A stretch of DNA of 40,791 bases from DASPFV01 sp035620975 (GTDB lineage Bacteria > Acidobacteriota > Vicinamibacteria > Vicinamibacterales > 2-12-FULL-66-21): NCBI GenBank assembly GCA_035620975.1, contig DASPFV010000256.1, positions 1 through 40,791 of the forward strand, written 5' to 3'. Of the stretch, positions 15,830 through 24,367 are shown one piece after another. The translations under genes were made by a program, and so were the position numbers. The notes beneath the pieces are model-generated. The model made no database searches. It had not been told where the DNA came from and was given only the letters and a program-made list of their open reading frames with translations. Each line of letters begins with the position of its first letter. Within the stretch, counting starts at the first letter, position 1.

Positions 15830-16026
15830 CTGAGCATCCTCGTCTTCCGCAGGAACCAGGAATCGTACGCGATCAGGCCGAAGGACGCGGCGAACGACGT
15901 GACGGCCGCGAGCAGGCTGAGACCGCCGCCCTCCCGCTGATACAGGGCCAGGCACCACACCCCGAACAGCACCGCGAGGAGCGCGGAAAGGAGGATCAGG
16001 ACCGCGTGGACCCACCTGAGGTTCAT
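15826..16026 (-). CDS. Two-helix small membrane protein in cox operon
   Basis: 66 residues with two predicted membrane helices (HAVLILLSALLAVLFGVWC and LLAAVTSFAASFGLIAYDSW) and a basic C-terminus (RKTRMLR). Overlaps the stop of coxD by ATGA and its own stop by the next GTG, so it is coupled on both sides. No motif recognised. Size and position fit an accessory subunit or assembly factor of the oxidase. Confidence 0.7.
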   Translation of the reverse strand: MNLRWVHAVLILLSALLAVLFGVWCLALYQREGGGLSLLAAVTSFAASFGLIAYDSWFLRKTRMLR

Positions 16027-16352
16027 TCGTCGATCCAGAAGCCGTTGCTGTGGGTGAAGGTGGGCAGTGCCAGCAGCACGACGAAGAAGACGACCGTCAA
16101 CACGAGCACCGCGTAGATCAGCTTCTTCTCGGAGACCAGGTGCATGAAGTAGCCCGCAACCAGCGCCCCCTTGATGGTCGCGACGAGCAGCGCCACGGTG
16201 ACAGCCCCTGCCACGGGGAGGTGGAGGTACGAGACCGCCACCGTAATGATCGTCAGGACCATGAGCGCGACGAAGACGATGATGTAGACCCTGACGTGCC
16301 GGTCGATGTCAGCTGCGTGGTCGCTCGTCATCGATGCATGTTCGCTGGCCAT
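16023..16352 (-). CDS. Cytochrome c oxidase subunit IV (prokaryotic type)
   Basis: 109 residues from ATG 16352. After a polar His/Asp N-terminus come three membrane helices: YIIVFVALMVLTIITVAVSY, the helix including ATIKGALVAGYFMHL, and LIYAVLVLTVVFFVVLLALP. The IKGALVAGYFMHL segment is the signature of the COX4_pro family (caa3-type subunit IV). It sits just after coxC (8-base gap) and overlaps the next gene. It is an accessory subunit without cofactors. Confidence 0.9.
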   Translation of the reverse strand: MASEHASMTSDHAADIDRHVRVYIIVFVALMVLTIITVAVSYLHLPVAGAVTVALLVATIKGALVAGYFMHLVSEKKLIYAVLVLTVVFFVVLLALPTFTHSNGFWIDE

Positions 16353-16360
16353 GTGACTGC

Positions 16361-16954
16361 CTACAGGAGATACAGAGTCGGGAAGAGGAAGATCCAGACC
16401 AGGTCCACGAAATGCCAGAAGAGGCCCGAGTTCTCGACCCGGTTGGTGAACCACACGGGATTCGTCTTCCACAGCTTCGCGCCGGGTCCCCAGAACCAGG
16501 CATTCACCACCATCCCGCCGAGCACGTGGAGCATGTGCAGGCCGGTGAGGGTGAAATAGATGGCGAGGAAGTTGTTCGTGCTCGGAAAGAGCCCGTCGTG
16601 GAACTTGTGGCTGTACTCGAAATACTTGACGATGAGGAACACCAGCCCGAGCAGGACCGTGCCCCCCATGTACATCCGGAAGGCGCCGAAGCGGTTGCGC
16701 ATCAGCGACGCCCAGGCCATCACCATCGTCACCGACGACGAGATCAGGACGATCGTGTTGAACGTCGCGAGCGGGATGTTCAGGATCGTGTATCCGTGCG
16801 GCCAGCTCTCCGCCCCGACGCGGATCAGGATGTAGCTTGCGAAAAGCGCACCGAACAGCATGACCTCGGAGGCCAGAAAGAGCCAGATGCCGATCTTGCC
16901 GTTGGTGAGACCGGTGTCGCGGCGAACCTCTACGGTGTACGGAATGTCCATCAT
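16361..16954 (-). CDS. coxC: Cytochrome c oxidase subunit III
   Basis: 197 residues; five hydrophobic helices, as in the short bacterial form that lacks the first two helices of mitochondrial subunit III. Marks: KIGIWLFLASEVMLFGALFA (with the family Glu), SSVTMVMAWASL, a G-rich helix, TGLHMLHVLGGM and VWFTNRVENSGLFWHFVDLV with the conserved ExxxLYWHFVDxVW pattern. ATG codons are doubled at the start. Position between coxA (61 bases upstream) and coxD. Confidence 0.95.
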   Translation of the reverse strand: MMDIPYTVEVRRDTGLTNGKIGIWLFLASEVMLFGALFASYILIRVGAESWPHGYTILNIPLATFNTIVLISSSVTMVMAWASLMRNRFGAFRMYMGGTVLLGLVFLIVKYFEYSHKFHDGLFPSTNNFLAIYFTLTGLHMLHVLGGMVVNAWFWGPGAKLWKTNPVWFTNRVENSGLFWHFVDLVWIFLFPTLYLL

Positions 16955-17015
16955 CTACCGGGGAACGCGTCCCCCGGCCCCCCTGACACTCGACGACGGT
17001 TCATGAATTGAGGTC

Positions 17016-18779
17016 TCAGGCCTCGTACTGCGGCGTGAAATCCTTCGCCGCACCGGGCACGCTGTACTCGTAGGGCCCCCGGTGCGCTTCCGGCGCCACG
17101 GCGAAGTTGCCGTGCGGCGGAGGCGAAGGGGCCGCCCATTCGAGCGTCGTGGCGTCCCACGGGTTCTGCCCGACCGGCGTTCCCTTCCGGATGCTCCAGA
17201 AGAAATTGAAGATGAAGGGGATCTGGAAGATCGCGAGGATCCAGGCGCCCCAGGAGGAGACGACGTTCCACTGCAGGATCGGCTGCGCAAAGTCGTAGCT
17301 CGCCCCGCCGTCGAACAGCCGCCGCGAGACGCCGGCGAGTCCGACGATGAACATCGGCATGAAGATGACGTTCATGCAGACGAGCGAGCCGAAGAAATGA
17401 ATCTTCCCGAGCGTCTCGTTCATCATCCGCCCGGTCGCTTTCGGGAACCAGTAATAGATCCCGGCGAACAGGGCGAAGATCGTCCCGGGCGCCACGACGT
17501 AATGGAAGTGGCCGATGACGTAGTACGTGTCGTGGAGCGGGATGTCCGAGACGTTCAGGCCGAGCGGCAGGCCGGTCAGTCCGCCGATGCCGAACATCGG
17601 GAGGAAGCCCAGCGCGAAGAGCATCGGCGTGTTGAACCGGATCGAACCGCCCCAGAGCGAGAGGATCAGGGCCGTGAGGATGATGACCGACGGGATCGAG
17701 ATGATCATCGTGGTCGTCTGGAAGAAGGTCGACATCGCCGTCCCCATCCCGGTCATGAACATGTGGTGCGCCCACACGATGAACGACATGAACCCGAGGA
17801 AGATGAGGGAGTAGACCATCGGGCGATAGCCCCACAGCGGCTTCCGCGTGTTGTTCGCGATGATCTCGGCCACGATGCCCATGGCGGGAAGGATCAGCAC
17901 GTAGACTTCCGGGTGCGCCAGGAACCAGAACAGGTGCTGCCAGAGGAGCGGGTTGCCGCCGCCGGCCACCTGAAGGACCTGGCCGCTGACCACGAGCCCG
18001 CTGGGGAGGAAGAAGCTCGTGCCGGCCAGACGATCCATGAGCTGCATGATCCCCGCCGCCTCGAGCGGAGGGAAGGCGAGCAGCAGGAGGAAGGCCGTGA
18101 CGAACTGGGCCCACACGAAGAAGGGCAAGCGGTAGAACGTGAGACCCCTCGCGCGGAGCTGGATCGTGGTCGTGATGAAATTCACGGCGCCGAGCAGCGA
18201 CGAGGTGATCAGGAAGATCATCCCGATGAGCCACCACGTCTGCCCCGTGCCCGCGATGTTGGCCAGCGGCGAGTAGGACGTCCACCCTGACTGCGCGGCG
18301 CCCCCCGGGACGAGGAAGCTGCCGAGCATCGTCACGCCGCCAAGGAAGAAGAACCAGTAGCTGGCCATGTTGAGCCGCGGGAACGCCATGTCCTGGGCCC
18401 CGATCTGCAGCGGGAGCACGAAATTCCCGAAGCCGCCCACGGCGAGCGGGACCACCCCGAGGAACACCATGATGGTGCCGTGCATCGCCCCGAGCTCGTT
18501 GTAGAAGTCGGGCAGCATGGTCCCGCCCGGCGCGCGCGCATCGCCGAGGAGCGCCCCGAGCAGCGGCAGCGGGCTGCCCGGATAGGCGAGCTGCCATCGC
18601 ATGAGCATCATCAGCGAGAAGCCGAACAGGAGGAACAGGAGCCCCGTGATGGCGTACTGGATGCCGATGACCTTGTGGTCGGTGGAAAAGACGTACTTGC
18701 GCCAGAAGCCCAGCTCCTCGTGGTGGGCCCCGTGCGCGACGTGCGCCTTGGGGACGGCGACGGCGGCCGGATCACTCAT
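17016..18779 (-). CDS. coxA: Cytochrome c oxidase subunit I lacking the K-channel lysine
   Basis: 587 residues, twelve helices. Heme a ligands H100 and H426, heme a3 ligand H424 (GHFHYV), CuB ligands H289, H338 and H339, and the cross-linked Tyr in HPEVY (Y293) are all present, so the active site is complete. The D-channel is also complete: D130 in GAQDMAFPR, N118 and N137, E291. The helix VIII segment aligns without gaps with A-type oxidases, but where they read IPTGVKVF this protein reads IPSVIILT; I367 stands at the K-channel lysine. The protein reduces O2 with electrons from subunit II and pumps protons in its relatives. A 33-base gap separates it from the cupredoxin-like gene upstream. 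Confidence 0.96.
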   Translation of the reverse strand: MSDPAAVAVPKAHVAHGAHHEELGFWRKYVFSTDHKVIGIQYAITGLLFLLFGFSLMMLMRWQLAYPGSPLPLLGALLGDARAPGGTMLPDFYNELGAMHGTIMVFLGVVPLAVGGFGNFVLPLQIGAQDMAFPRLNMASYWFFFLGGVTMLGSFLVPGGAAQSGWTSYSPLANIAGTGQTWWLIGMIFLITSSLLGAVNFITTTIQLRARGLTFYRLPFFVWAQFVTAFLLLLAFPPLEAAGIMQLMDRLAGTSFFLPSGLVVSGQVLQVAGGGNPLLWQHLFWFLAHPEVYVLILPAMGIVAEIIANNTRKPLWGYRPMVYSLIFLGFMSFIVWAHHMFMTGMGTAMSTFFQTTTMIISIPSVIILTALILSLWGGSIRFNTPMLFALGFLPMFGIGGLTGLPLGLNVSDIPLHDTYYVIGHFHYVVAPGTIFALFAGIYYWFPKATGRMMNETLGKIHFFGSLVCMNVIFMPMFIVGLAGVSRRLFDGGASYDFAQPILQWNVVSSWGAWILAIFQIPFIFNFFWSIRKGTPVGQNPWDATTLEWAAPSPPPHGNFAVAPEAHRGPYEYSVPGAAKDFTPQYEA

Positions 18780-18812
18780 GCGGGTTCTCTCCGGAGCGCT
18801 GCTTCGCGACGG

Positions 18813-19559
18813 CTACTTCCCGGCCGGCGGCGCGAACTTGAAGTTCTGGGTCTTCGTTTCGTTGGCCCCGACCGTCACAGAGGCCGTCTGCGTTCCCAGC
18901 CGTTCGTGCCAGGCGGTGATCTCGTAGGTTCCCGGGTCGAGTCCGGAGATCGTGAACTTCCCGTCCGTGCCCGTCGTCGAGAAGAACGGGTGCGTGAAGA
19001 CGCCGACGTAGGCGCTCATCCACGGGTGCACGTCGCACTTGATCTGGAAAACCGGCTCCGGCTTGTCGAACGTTGCCGTGGCTTCCTTCACCGTCGCGGG
19101 CATCGGCCGGTTGAATCCCCGGTTGATCTTCGGGAGCGCGTGGACGTTGTGGAGAATGCCGTCGGAGTTGAGGATCCGGTAGGTCTGGCCGACCATGATC
19201 CCCATCACGTGCGGCACGTACTGACAGCCCTTCTGATCGAGCACCGCTGGTTCCTTGGGTGCCGGCCAGGTCTTGCCGGCCGGGAGCCCCTTCGAGACCC
19301 AGACCAGGATGTTGCCCATCGTGTTGCCGCTGCCGAGCACCAGCATCTCGTTCGGCACGGGCTTCTGGTGCATCTTGGCGCACGCGGGATCGGCGTCCAT
19401 GGCGAGCGGCTTCAGGCCAGGCACTTTGCCGTCGAAGGTGACGGTTCCGGTGATCGACGACGCCGCGACCGCTATCCCCGGCCAGACCGACGCCGCAACC
19501 AGTACAGCCGCCAGACACCACCTGCTTCCCGTCCCGCGCGTGCTCGGCTTCTTGATCAT
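18813..19559 (-). CDS. Exported cupredoxin-like protein with carboxypeptidase-regulatory domain
   Basis: 248 residues. A signal peptide ends near AVAAS (about 33). Residues about 34-190 resemble a blue-copper fold: candidate ligands are H137 or H140 (ILHNVHALPK) and C175, H178 and M181 in the C-terminal KCDVHPWMSAY. Residues about 185-245 form a beta-sandwich repeat (GTDGKFTISGLDPGTYEITA) like the carboxypeptidase regulatory domain. It is the first gene of the oxidase operon. An obvious hypothesis is electron delivery to the CuA site, because no cytochrome c is encoded here. A GGGAGG lies about 15 bases before the ATG. Confidence 0.82.
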   Translation of the reverse strand: MIKKPSTRGTGSRWCLAAVLVAASVWPGIAVAASSITGTVTFDGKVPGLKPLAMDADPACAKMHQKPVPNEMLVLGSGNTMGNILVWVSKGLPAGKTWPAPKEPAVLDQKGCQYVPHVMGIMVGQTYRILNSDGILHNVHALPKINRGFNRPMPATVKEATATFDKPEPVFQIKCDVHPWMSAYVGVFTHPFFSTTGTDGKFTISGLDPGTYEITAWHERLGTQTASVTVGANETKTQNFKFAPPAGK

Positions 19560-19990
19560 CGCGAATCTCGCCTCCCTCACGATCGTAGACGCGCCTGCCA
19601 TCCGCCCATCCTGGAATTCGCCGACTCTACACCGGACCCCGCCATCCGGGCAACCCTGCCGATCGGCCCGGACGCCTGCGCTGTCGAGGCGGAACGCCCG
19701 ATCGACGCCGGACGTTGACGCCGCGGCCGATTCGCGAGCACTCTCGCGCGCGGCGGCCCGATCGGCCGAGGTCGCATCCCGATCATCGCCTGTCACTGCT
19801 GACCGTCGCGCTGGCCTCAGCGGGGGCGCCGCCGGGCCTGCCGTTCGCCGGCCGATTTCCGCCACTGGCCGGCCGCCCTGATCGCTTCTCGGGGCGGGTT
19901 CGTAGTTAGGGCTATACTGACGAAGGGGCTTCCGGCGCGCGCGGCAGCGCACGCCAGCCCCCTCGCCTTTCGGTGTCTCCGACTCTTCCG
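19560..19990. other. 431-base divergent intergenic region, no gene seen
   Basis: It lies between the minus-strand oxidase operon and the plus-strand exporter operon, so promoters for both should lie here. A TATACT on the plus strand at 19913-19918 is the only -10-like hexamer I would name; no convincing -35. No RNA gene, repeat or hairpin with a U-tract was recognised. Confidence 0.5.
19913..19918 (+). promoter_or_regulatory. Possible -10 hexamer for the exporter operon
   Basis: TATACT 73 bases before the proposed ATG of the membrane-fusion protein, within GC-rich DNA. The -35 region (CTTCTC) is poor, so confidence is low. Confidence 0.3.
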
Positions 19991-21220
19991 ATGGCTACGC
20001 TCAAGGACGATCTGGCTTCCCTGAAGATTTCGCAGGACGCTCGCGCCGGCGGCGGACGACGTGGCATCTGGGCTCTGGGCATCGTGTCGCTCCTGCTCGC
20101 CCTGGGAGCCGGGGGCTGGTTCTGGACCCAGCGTGTGCAGGCGGCCAGCGTCCGGACGGCAGCGGTCACGAGTCGCGGAGAGGGCGGAGCTTCGCCCGGC
20201 GCCGTGCTGAACGCGTCGGGCTACGTCACGGCCAGGCGGCGCGCCACGGTTTCCTCCAAGGTGACCGGCAAGGTCGTGGACATCTTCGTCGAGGAAGGCA
20301 AGGAAGTGCAGCGGGGCCAGGTGCTGGCCCGTCTCGACGACTCGCAGATCCGGGCGGCACTGGCGGTGGCCCGCGCCCAGCTCCAGGCGGCGCGGAGCGC
20401 GGCGGTGGAAGACGAGGCGCGGCTCCGGGAAGCGCGGCTCACCCAGCAGCGGCTGGAGCGTCTGGTCCAGGACAAGGTCGTCAGCCGCGCCGAGCTCGAC
20501 TCGGCCGAGGCGACGGTGAAGTCGCTCGAGGCGCGGATTGCGCTCGCCCGGCAGCAGGTGGAGGTCGCCGAGACGCAGGTGGCCGCCCGGGAAACGGATC
20601 TGGCCGACATGGTCGTTCGCGCCCCCTTCGACGGCGTCGCGATCTCGAAGGACGCCCAGCCCGGCGAGATGATCTCCCCGGTGTCGGCCGGCGGCGGCTT
20701 CACGCGAACCGGCATCTGCACCATCGTCGACATGACCTCGCTCGAGGTGGAGGTGGACGTGAGCGAGAGCTACATCAACCGCGTCCGGCCGGGCCAGCCC
20801 GTCGAGGCCGTGCTGGACGCGTATCAGGACTGGCGGATCCCGGCGCACGTCATCACCACGGTGCCGTCCGCCGATCGCCAGAAGGCCACGGTCCGGGTCC
20901 GGATAGGCTTCGAGCAGCTCGACCCGCGCATCCTCCCCGACATGGGGGTGAAGGTTTCGTTCTACGAGGAGCGGGCGGCCGAGCCGGCCTCCGGCCAGGC
21001 GGCACCAACGCTGCTGGTCCCCAAGTCCGCGGTCCGTACCGTGGACGGCCAGTCCATCGTGTTCCTGGTCAGGGCCGAACGCGTCGAACGCCGGGCCGTC
21101 CGCACGGGGGTCGTCGACGGCGATCGAATCGAGGTGCTGTCGGGGCTGAGCGCCGGCGATCGGGTGGTGGTCGAAGGCCCCGACACGCTCACGGACGGCG
21201 CGCGCGTGAAGGAGCTGTGA
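19991..21220 (+). CDS. HlyD/MacA-type periplasmic adaptor of an ABC exporter
   Basis: 409 residues from ATG 19991 (a GTG at 19973 would add six). Cytoplasmic N-terminus, one TM at about 26-46, then a split lipoyl domain (GYVTARRRATVSSKVTG ... VRAPFDGVAISKDAQPGEM) around a long coiled-coil (about 125-205, rich in Ala, Arg, Glu), a beta-barrel with DMTSLEVEVDVSESYINRV, and a C-terminal membrane-proximal domain (LVPKSAVRTVDGQSIVFLV). This is the MacA-like arrangement that connects an inner-membrane ABC permease to an outer-membrane channel. The stop overlaps the ATPase start (TGATG). No TolC-type gene is next to it. Confidence 0.92.
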   Translation: MATLKDDLASLKISQDARAGGGRRGIWALGIVSLLLALGAGGWFWTQRVQAASVRTAAVTSRGEGGASPGAVLNASGYVTARRRATVSSKVTGKVVDIFVEEGKEVQRGQVLARLDDSQIRAALAVARAQLQAARSAAVEDEARLREARLTQQRLERLVQDKVVSRAELDSAEATVKSLEARIALARQQVEVAETQVAARETDLADMVVRAPFDGVAISKDAQPGEMISPVSAGGGFTRTGICTIVDMTSLEVEVDVSESYINRVRPGQPVEAVLDAYQDWRIPAHVITTVPSADRQKATVRVRIGFEQLDPRILPDMGVKVSFYEERAAEPASGQAAPTLLVPKSAVRTVDGQSIVFLVRAERVERRAVRTGVVDGDRIEVLSGLSAGDRVVVEGPDTLTDGARVKEL

Positions 21221-21906
21221 TGGACACGCTGGTCAGGATTCGGGATCTGCACAAGGTCTACTATCGCGGCAGCGAACGGATCGACGTGCTGCAGGGGGTC
21301 ACGATCGACATCCCGCGGGGGGACTTCCTTGCCCTCATGGGGCCATCGGGATCCGGCAAGACGACGCTCCTGAACCTGATGGGCGGGCTGGACACGCCGA
21401 CGGAAGGGTCGGTGGAGGTCGCCGGCGACCGGATCGATCGGATGTCGGGAGGCCGGCTGGCCGCCTGGCGGGCGCGCCACATCGGCTTCGTGTTCCAGAT
21501 GTACAACCTGCTGCCGGTGCTGACGGCGGCGCGAAACGTGGAGCTCCCGCTCCTGCTGACGCGCCTCTCGTCCGCCGATCGCAAGCGGCGTGTGCAGACC
21601 GCGCTCTCAGTCGTCGGGCTCGCCGATCGCGCCAGCCATTATCCGCGGCAGCTCTCGGGCGGGCAGGAGCAGCGTGTCGGCATCGCCCGCGCCATCGTCA
21701 CCGATCCGACGCTCCTCCTCTGTGACGAGCCGACAGGCGACCTGGATCGCAAAGCCGGCGACGAAGTGCTGGAGCTGCTGAAGGTGCTCAATCGGGACCA
21801 CGGCAAGACGATCGTGATGGTCACGCACGATCCCCATGCGGCCGGCTGCGCCCGCCGCACGCTGCACCTGGAGAAGGGCACGCTGGTGTCGGAGGTGGCG
21901 GCATGA
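21220..21906 (+). CDS. ABC transporter ATP-binding protein, MacB/LolD type
   Basis: 228 residues. Walker A GPSGSGKTTLLN, Q-loop FVFQMYNLLPVLTA, signature LSGGQEQRVGIARA (Q instead of the usual Q/R variation after LSGGQ), Walker B LLLCDEPTGDLD and switch His in VTHDPHA. The close match of the loops to LolD/MacB (VFQMYNLLP, TGDLD) places it in the mechanotransmission group. Coupled to the adaptor upstream (TGATG at 21218) and to the permease downstream (ATGA at 21903). Confidence 0.95.
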   Translation: MDTLVRIRDLHKVYYRGSERIDVLQGVTIDIPRGDFLALMGPSGSGKTTLLNLMGGLDTPTEGSVEVAGDRIDRMSGGRLAAWRARHIGFVFQMYNLLPVLTAARNVELPLLLTRLSSADRKRRVQTALSVVGLADRASHYPRQLSGGQEQRVGIARAIVTDPTLLLCDEPTGDLDRKAGDEVLELLKVLNRDHGKTIVMVTHDPHAAGCARRTLHLEKGTLVSEVAA

Positions 21907-23060
21907 AGTTCCTGCCGCTGGTCTGGCGCAACCTGTTGCGCCGCAAGATCCGGACGATCATCACGACGCTCACCATCATGGTGGCGTTCGTCCTGTTCGG
22001 CGCCCTGATGGCCATCCGCGCCGCGTTCTCGATGGGCGTCGAGGTCGCCGGCGCCGACCGGCTGATGGTGATCCACAAGGTCTCGATCATCCAGCCGCTC
22101 CCCCCGAGTTACGGGGCCCGGATTCGCGCCACCGAAGGCGTGACCGAGGTCACGTACGCCAACTGGTTCGGCGCGTACTACCAGGAGCCGACGAACTTCA
22201 TCCAGAACATCGCGGTGGACCCGGAGACGTGGCTGCGGATCTACCCCGAGTTCGAGCTGCCCGAGGAGCAGAAGAAGGCCTGGTTCGAGGACCGCACGGG
22301 CGCCGTCATCGGCGCGGACCTGGCCGACAGGTGGGGCTGGAAGATCGGCGACCGCGTCCCGCTGATCTCCCCCATTTACCGCAAGCCCGACGGTTCCCCG
22401 TGGGAGTTCACGATCCGCGGCATCTACGACTCCAGCAGGACCGGCGTGGACAAGACGCAGTTCTTCTTCCACTGGGAGTATCTGAGCCAGACGTTCCGTG
22501 ATTCGCCGCTCGGCAACATCGTCGGCTGGTACATCTTCCGCGTGTCCGATCCCGCGACCTCGGACCAGCTCGCGAAGCGCATCGACGAGATGTTCGCGAA
22601 CTCGCCTGCCGAGACGAAGACCGCGACCGAGAAGGCCTTCGTCTCCGACTTCGCCAATCAGGTCGGCGACATCGGCAGCATCATGATGGCCATTGCCGCG
22701 ATCGTGATGTTCTTCATCCTGTTCGTGGCCGGCAACGCCATGGCCCAGTCGATCCGGGAGCGCATCAACGAGCTCGGCGTCCTGAAAACGCTCGGCTTCG
22801 GCGACGGACGCATCCTCTCGCTGGTGCTGCTCGAGTCGTGCACCGTCGCCCTCATCGGCGGCGGCCTGGGGCTGGCGATCGCCTGGGTGATCATCGCGCA
22901 GGGGGATCCCACGGGCGGGCTCCTGCCGATCTTCCACTTCCCGCCGCGTGATCTGGCGCTCGGCGTCGTGCTCGTGATCGCGCTCGGGATGGGCACGGGG
23001 CTCCTGCCGGCCGTGCAGGCGAGCCGGCTGAAGATCGTGGACGCACTGCGGCGAACGTAG
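21903..23060 (+). CDS. FtsX/MacB-type permease 1
   Basis: 385 residues with the four-helix FtsX arrangement: TM1 at about 17-38 (IITTLTIMVAFVLFGALMAI), a periplasmic domain of roughly 210 residues, and three C-terminal helices (GSIMMAIAAIVMFFILFVAG; LGFGDGRILSLVLLESCTVA; LALGVVLVIALGMGTGLLPA). The cytoplasmic loop RERINELGVLKTLGFGDGRI carries the coupling helix that contacts the ATPase. Starts on ATGA over the ATPase stop. It lacks a fused ATPase domain, unlike MacB itself. Confidence 0.93.
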   Translation: MKFLPLVWRNLLRRKIRTIITTLTIMVAFVLFGALMAIRAAFSMGVEVAGADRLMVIHKVSIIQPLPPSYGARIRATEGVTEVTYANWFGAYYQEPTNFIQNIAVDPETWLRIYPEFELPEEQKKAWFEDRTGAVIGADLADRWGWKIGDRVPLISPIYRKPDGSPWEFTIRGIYDSSRTGVDKTQFFFHWEYLSQTFRDSPLGNIVGWYIFRVSDPATSDQLAKRIDEMFANSPAETKTATEKAFVSDFANQVGDIGSIMMAIAAIVMFFILFVAGNAMAQSIRERINELGVLKTLGFGDGRILSLVLLESCTVALIGGGLGLAIAWVIIAQGDPTGGLLPIFHFPPRDLALGVVLVIALGMGTGLLPAVQASRLKIVDALRRT

Positions 23061-23061
23061 C

Positions 23062-23097
23062 ACTCGCACGCTCGCGGCGCGAAGCTCGCGGCTCACC
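23062..23097. repeat. Short 7-base-period repeat between the two permease genes
   Basis: Starts two bases after the first permease stop. Heptamers CTCGCAC, GCTCGCG, GCGCGAA, GCTCGCG and GCTCACC follow in phase from 23063. A small hairpin (TCCGCC TTCAG GGCGGA) lies at 23126-23142. Confidence 0.5.
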
Positions 23098-23179
23098 AGA
23101 TGGAAACCGGGAGCTGTTCGCAGCCTCCGCCTTCAGGGCGGACGCATCGGTCGGATTCGAACCACTCGGAGACAGCGTC

Positions 23180-24367
23180 ATGAACTGGTTTGCGCAGGTG
23201 CTGGCAATCACGGGCGTCACGCTCCGCTCCATCCCCCAGCGCTTCGGCTCGTCGGTGGTGGCCGTGATCGGCATCGCCGGCGTGGTCATCGTCTTCACGG
23301 CCGTCCTCTCGATTGCCGAGGGGTTCCGGGCCGCCATGCGCGGCACGGGCGACCCGCAGACGGTCATCGTGCTCCGGTCCGGCAGCGACACCGAGATGAC
23401 CAGCGGCTTCTCGGGCGAGGACGTCCGCGTCATCGCGGAGGCTCCCGCCATCGAACAGGGAGCCGAAGGCCCATCGTCGTCGCCGGAGCTGTTCGTCATC
23501 GTGGGCCACCCGCTCAAGCGGACGGGGACGGACGCCAACGTGCCGCTTCGCGGCGTCACCCCCGCGGCTCTCACCGTGCGCCCGCAGCTGCGCATCGTCG
23601 AAGGACGCATGCTGCGGGCGGGGACGAACGAGATCGTAGTGGGCCGGGCCGCCTCCCGCCAGTTCGACAACCTCGGTGTCGGGACGACGGTCCGCTGGGG
23701 AGAAGGCGCCTGGACCGTGGTGGGCGTGTTCGACGCGGGCGGGGCCGTATACGAATCGGAGATCTGGAGCGACGCCCGCGTGCTCCAGGGCGCGTACCGG
23801 AGAGGCAACTCGTTTCAATCCGTCTACGCGAGGCTCGAATCACCCGACCGTTTCCAGCAGTTCAAGGATGCCCTCACGACCGACCCGAGGCTGAACGTCA
23901 CTGTGATCCGCGAGCCCGATTACTACGCGCAGCAATCGCAGGTGCTCCAGACGGTCATTCGCTCGATCGGCTTCGGCATCGCCGCGCTGATGGGCCTGGG
24001 AGCCGTCTTCGGCGCCCTCAACACGATGTACTCCGCCGTCGCCAACCGGACCCGCGAGATCGCCACCCTGCGCGCGCTCGGCTTCGGCAGCAGCCCGGTG
24101 GTGGTCTCCGTGCTGGTCGAAGCATTACTGCTGAGCCTCGTTGGCGGGGTGATTGGCGGCGGCCTCGCCTGGATCGCCTTCGACGGCTACCAGACGGCGA
24201 CCATGAACTGGCAATCGTTCAGCCAGGTGGCGTTCGCATTCGCGGTGACACCGGAGCTGCTCGCCCGCGGGCTGTTCTACGCCATGGTCATCGGGGTGCT
24301 CGGCGGCATGATGCCGGCCATCCGCGCGGCGCGGCTGCCCGTGGTCACCGCCCTCCGGCAGCTCTGA
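23180..24367 (+). CDS. FtsX/MacB-type permease 2
   Basis: 395 residues, same layout as permease 1: TM1 near 22-44 (SVVAVIGIAGVVIVFTAVLS), a periplasmic MacB_PCD domain with GVTPAALTVRPQLRIVEGR and NEIVVGRAASRQF, and three C-terminal helices (GIAALMGLGAVFGALNTMYS; LVSVLVEALLLSLVGGVIGG-like region; FYAMVIGVLGGMMPAIRAAR). The coupling loop is NRTREIATLRALGFG. The 119-base gap and GGAG at 23171 make it the last gene of the exporter operon. Two non-identical permeases probably form a heterodimer with the single ATPase. Confidence 0.92.
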   Translation: MNWFAQVLAITGVTLRSIPQRFGSSVVAVIGIAGVVIVFTAVLSIAEGFRAAMRGTGDPQTVIVLRSGSDTEMTSGFSGEDVRVIAEAPAIEQGAEGPSSSPELFVIVGHPLKRTGTDANVPLRGVTPAALTVRPQLRIVEGRMLRAGTNEIVVGRAASRQFDNLGVGTTVRWGEGAWTVVGVFDAGGAVYESEIWSDARVLQGAYRRGNSFQSVYARLESPDRFQQFKDALTTDPRLNVTVIREPDYYAQQSQVLQTVIRSIGFGIAALMGLGAVFGALNTMYSAVANRTREIATLRALGFGSSPVVVSVLVEALLLSLVGGVIGGGLAWIAFDGYQTATMNWQSFSQVAFAFAVTPELLARGLFYAMVIGVLGGMMPAIRAARLPVVTALRQL

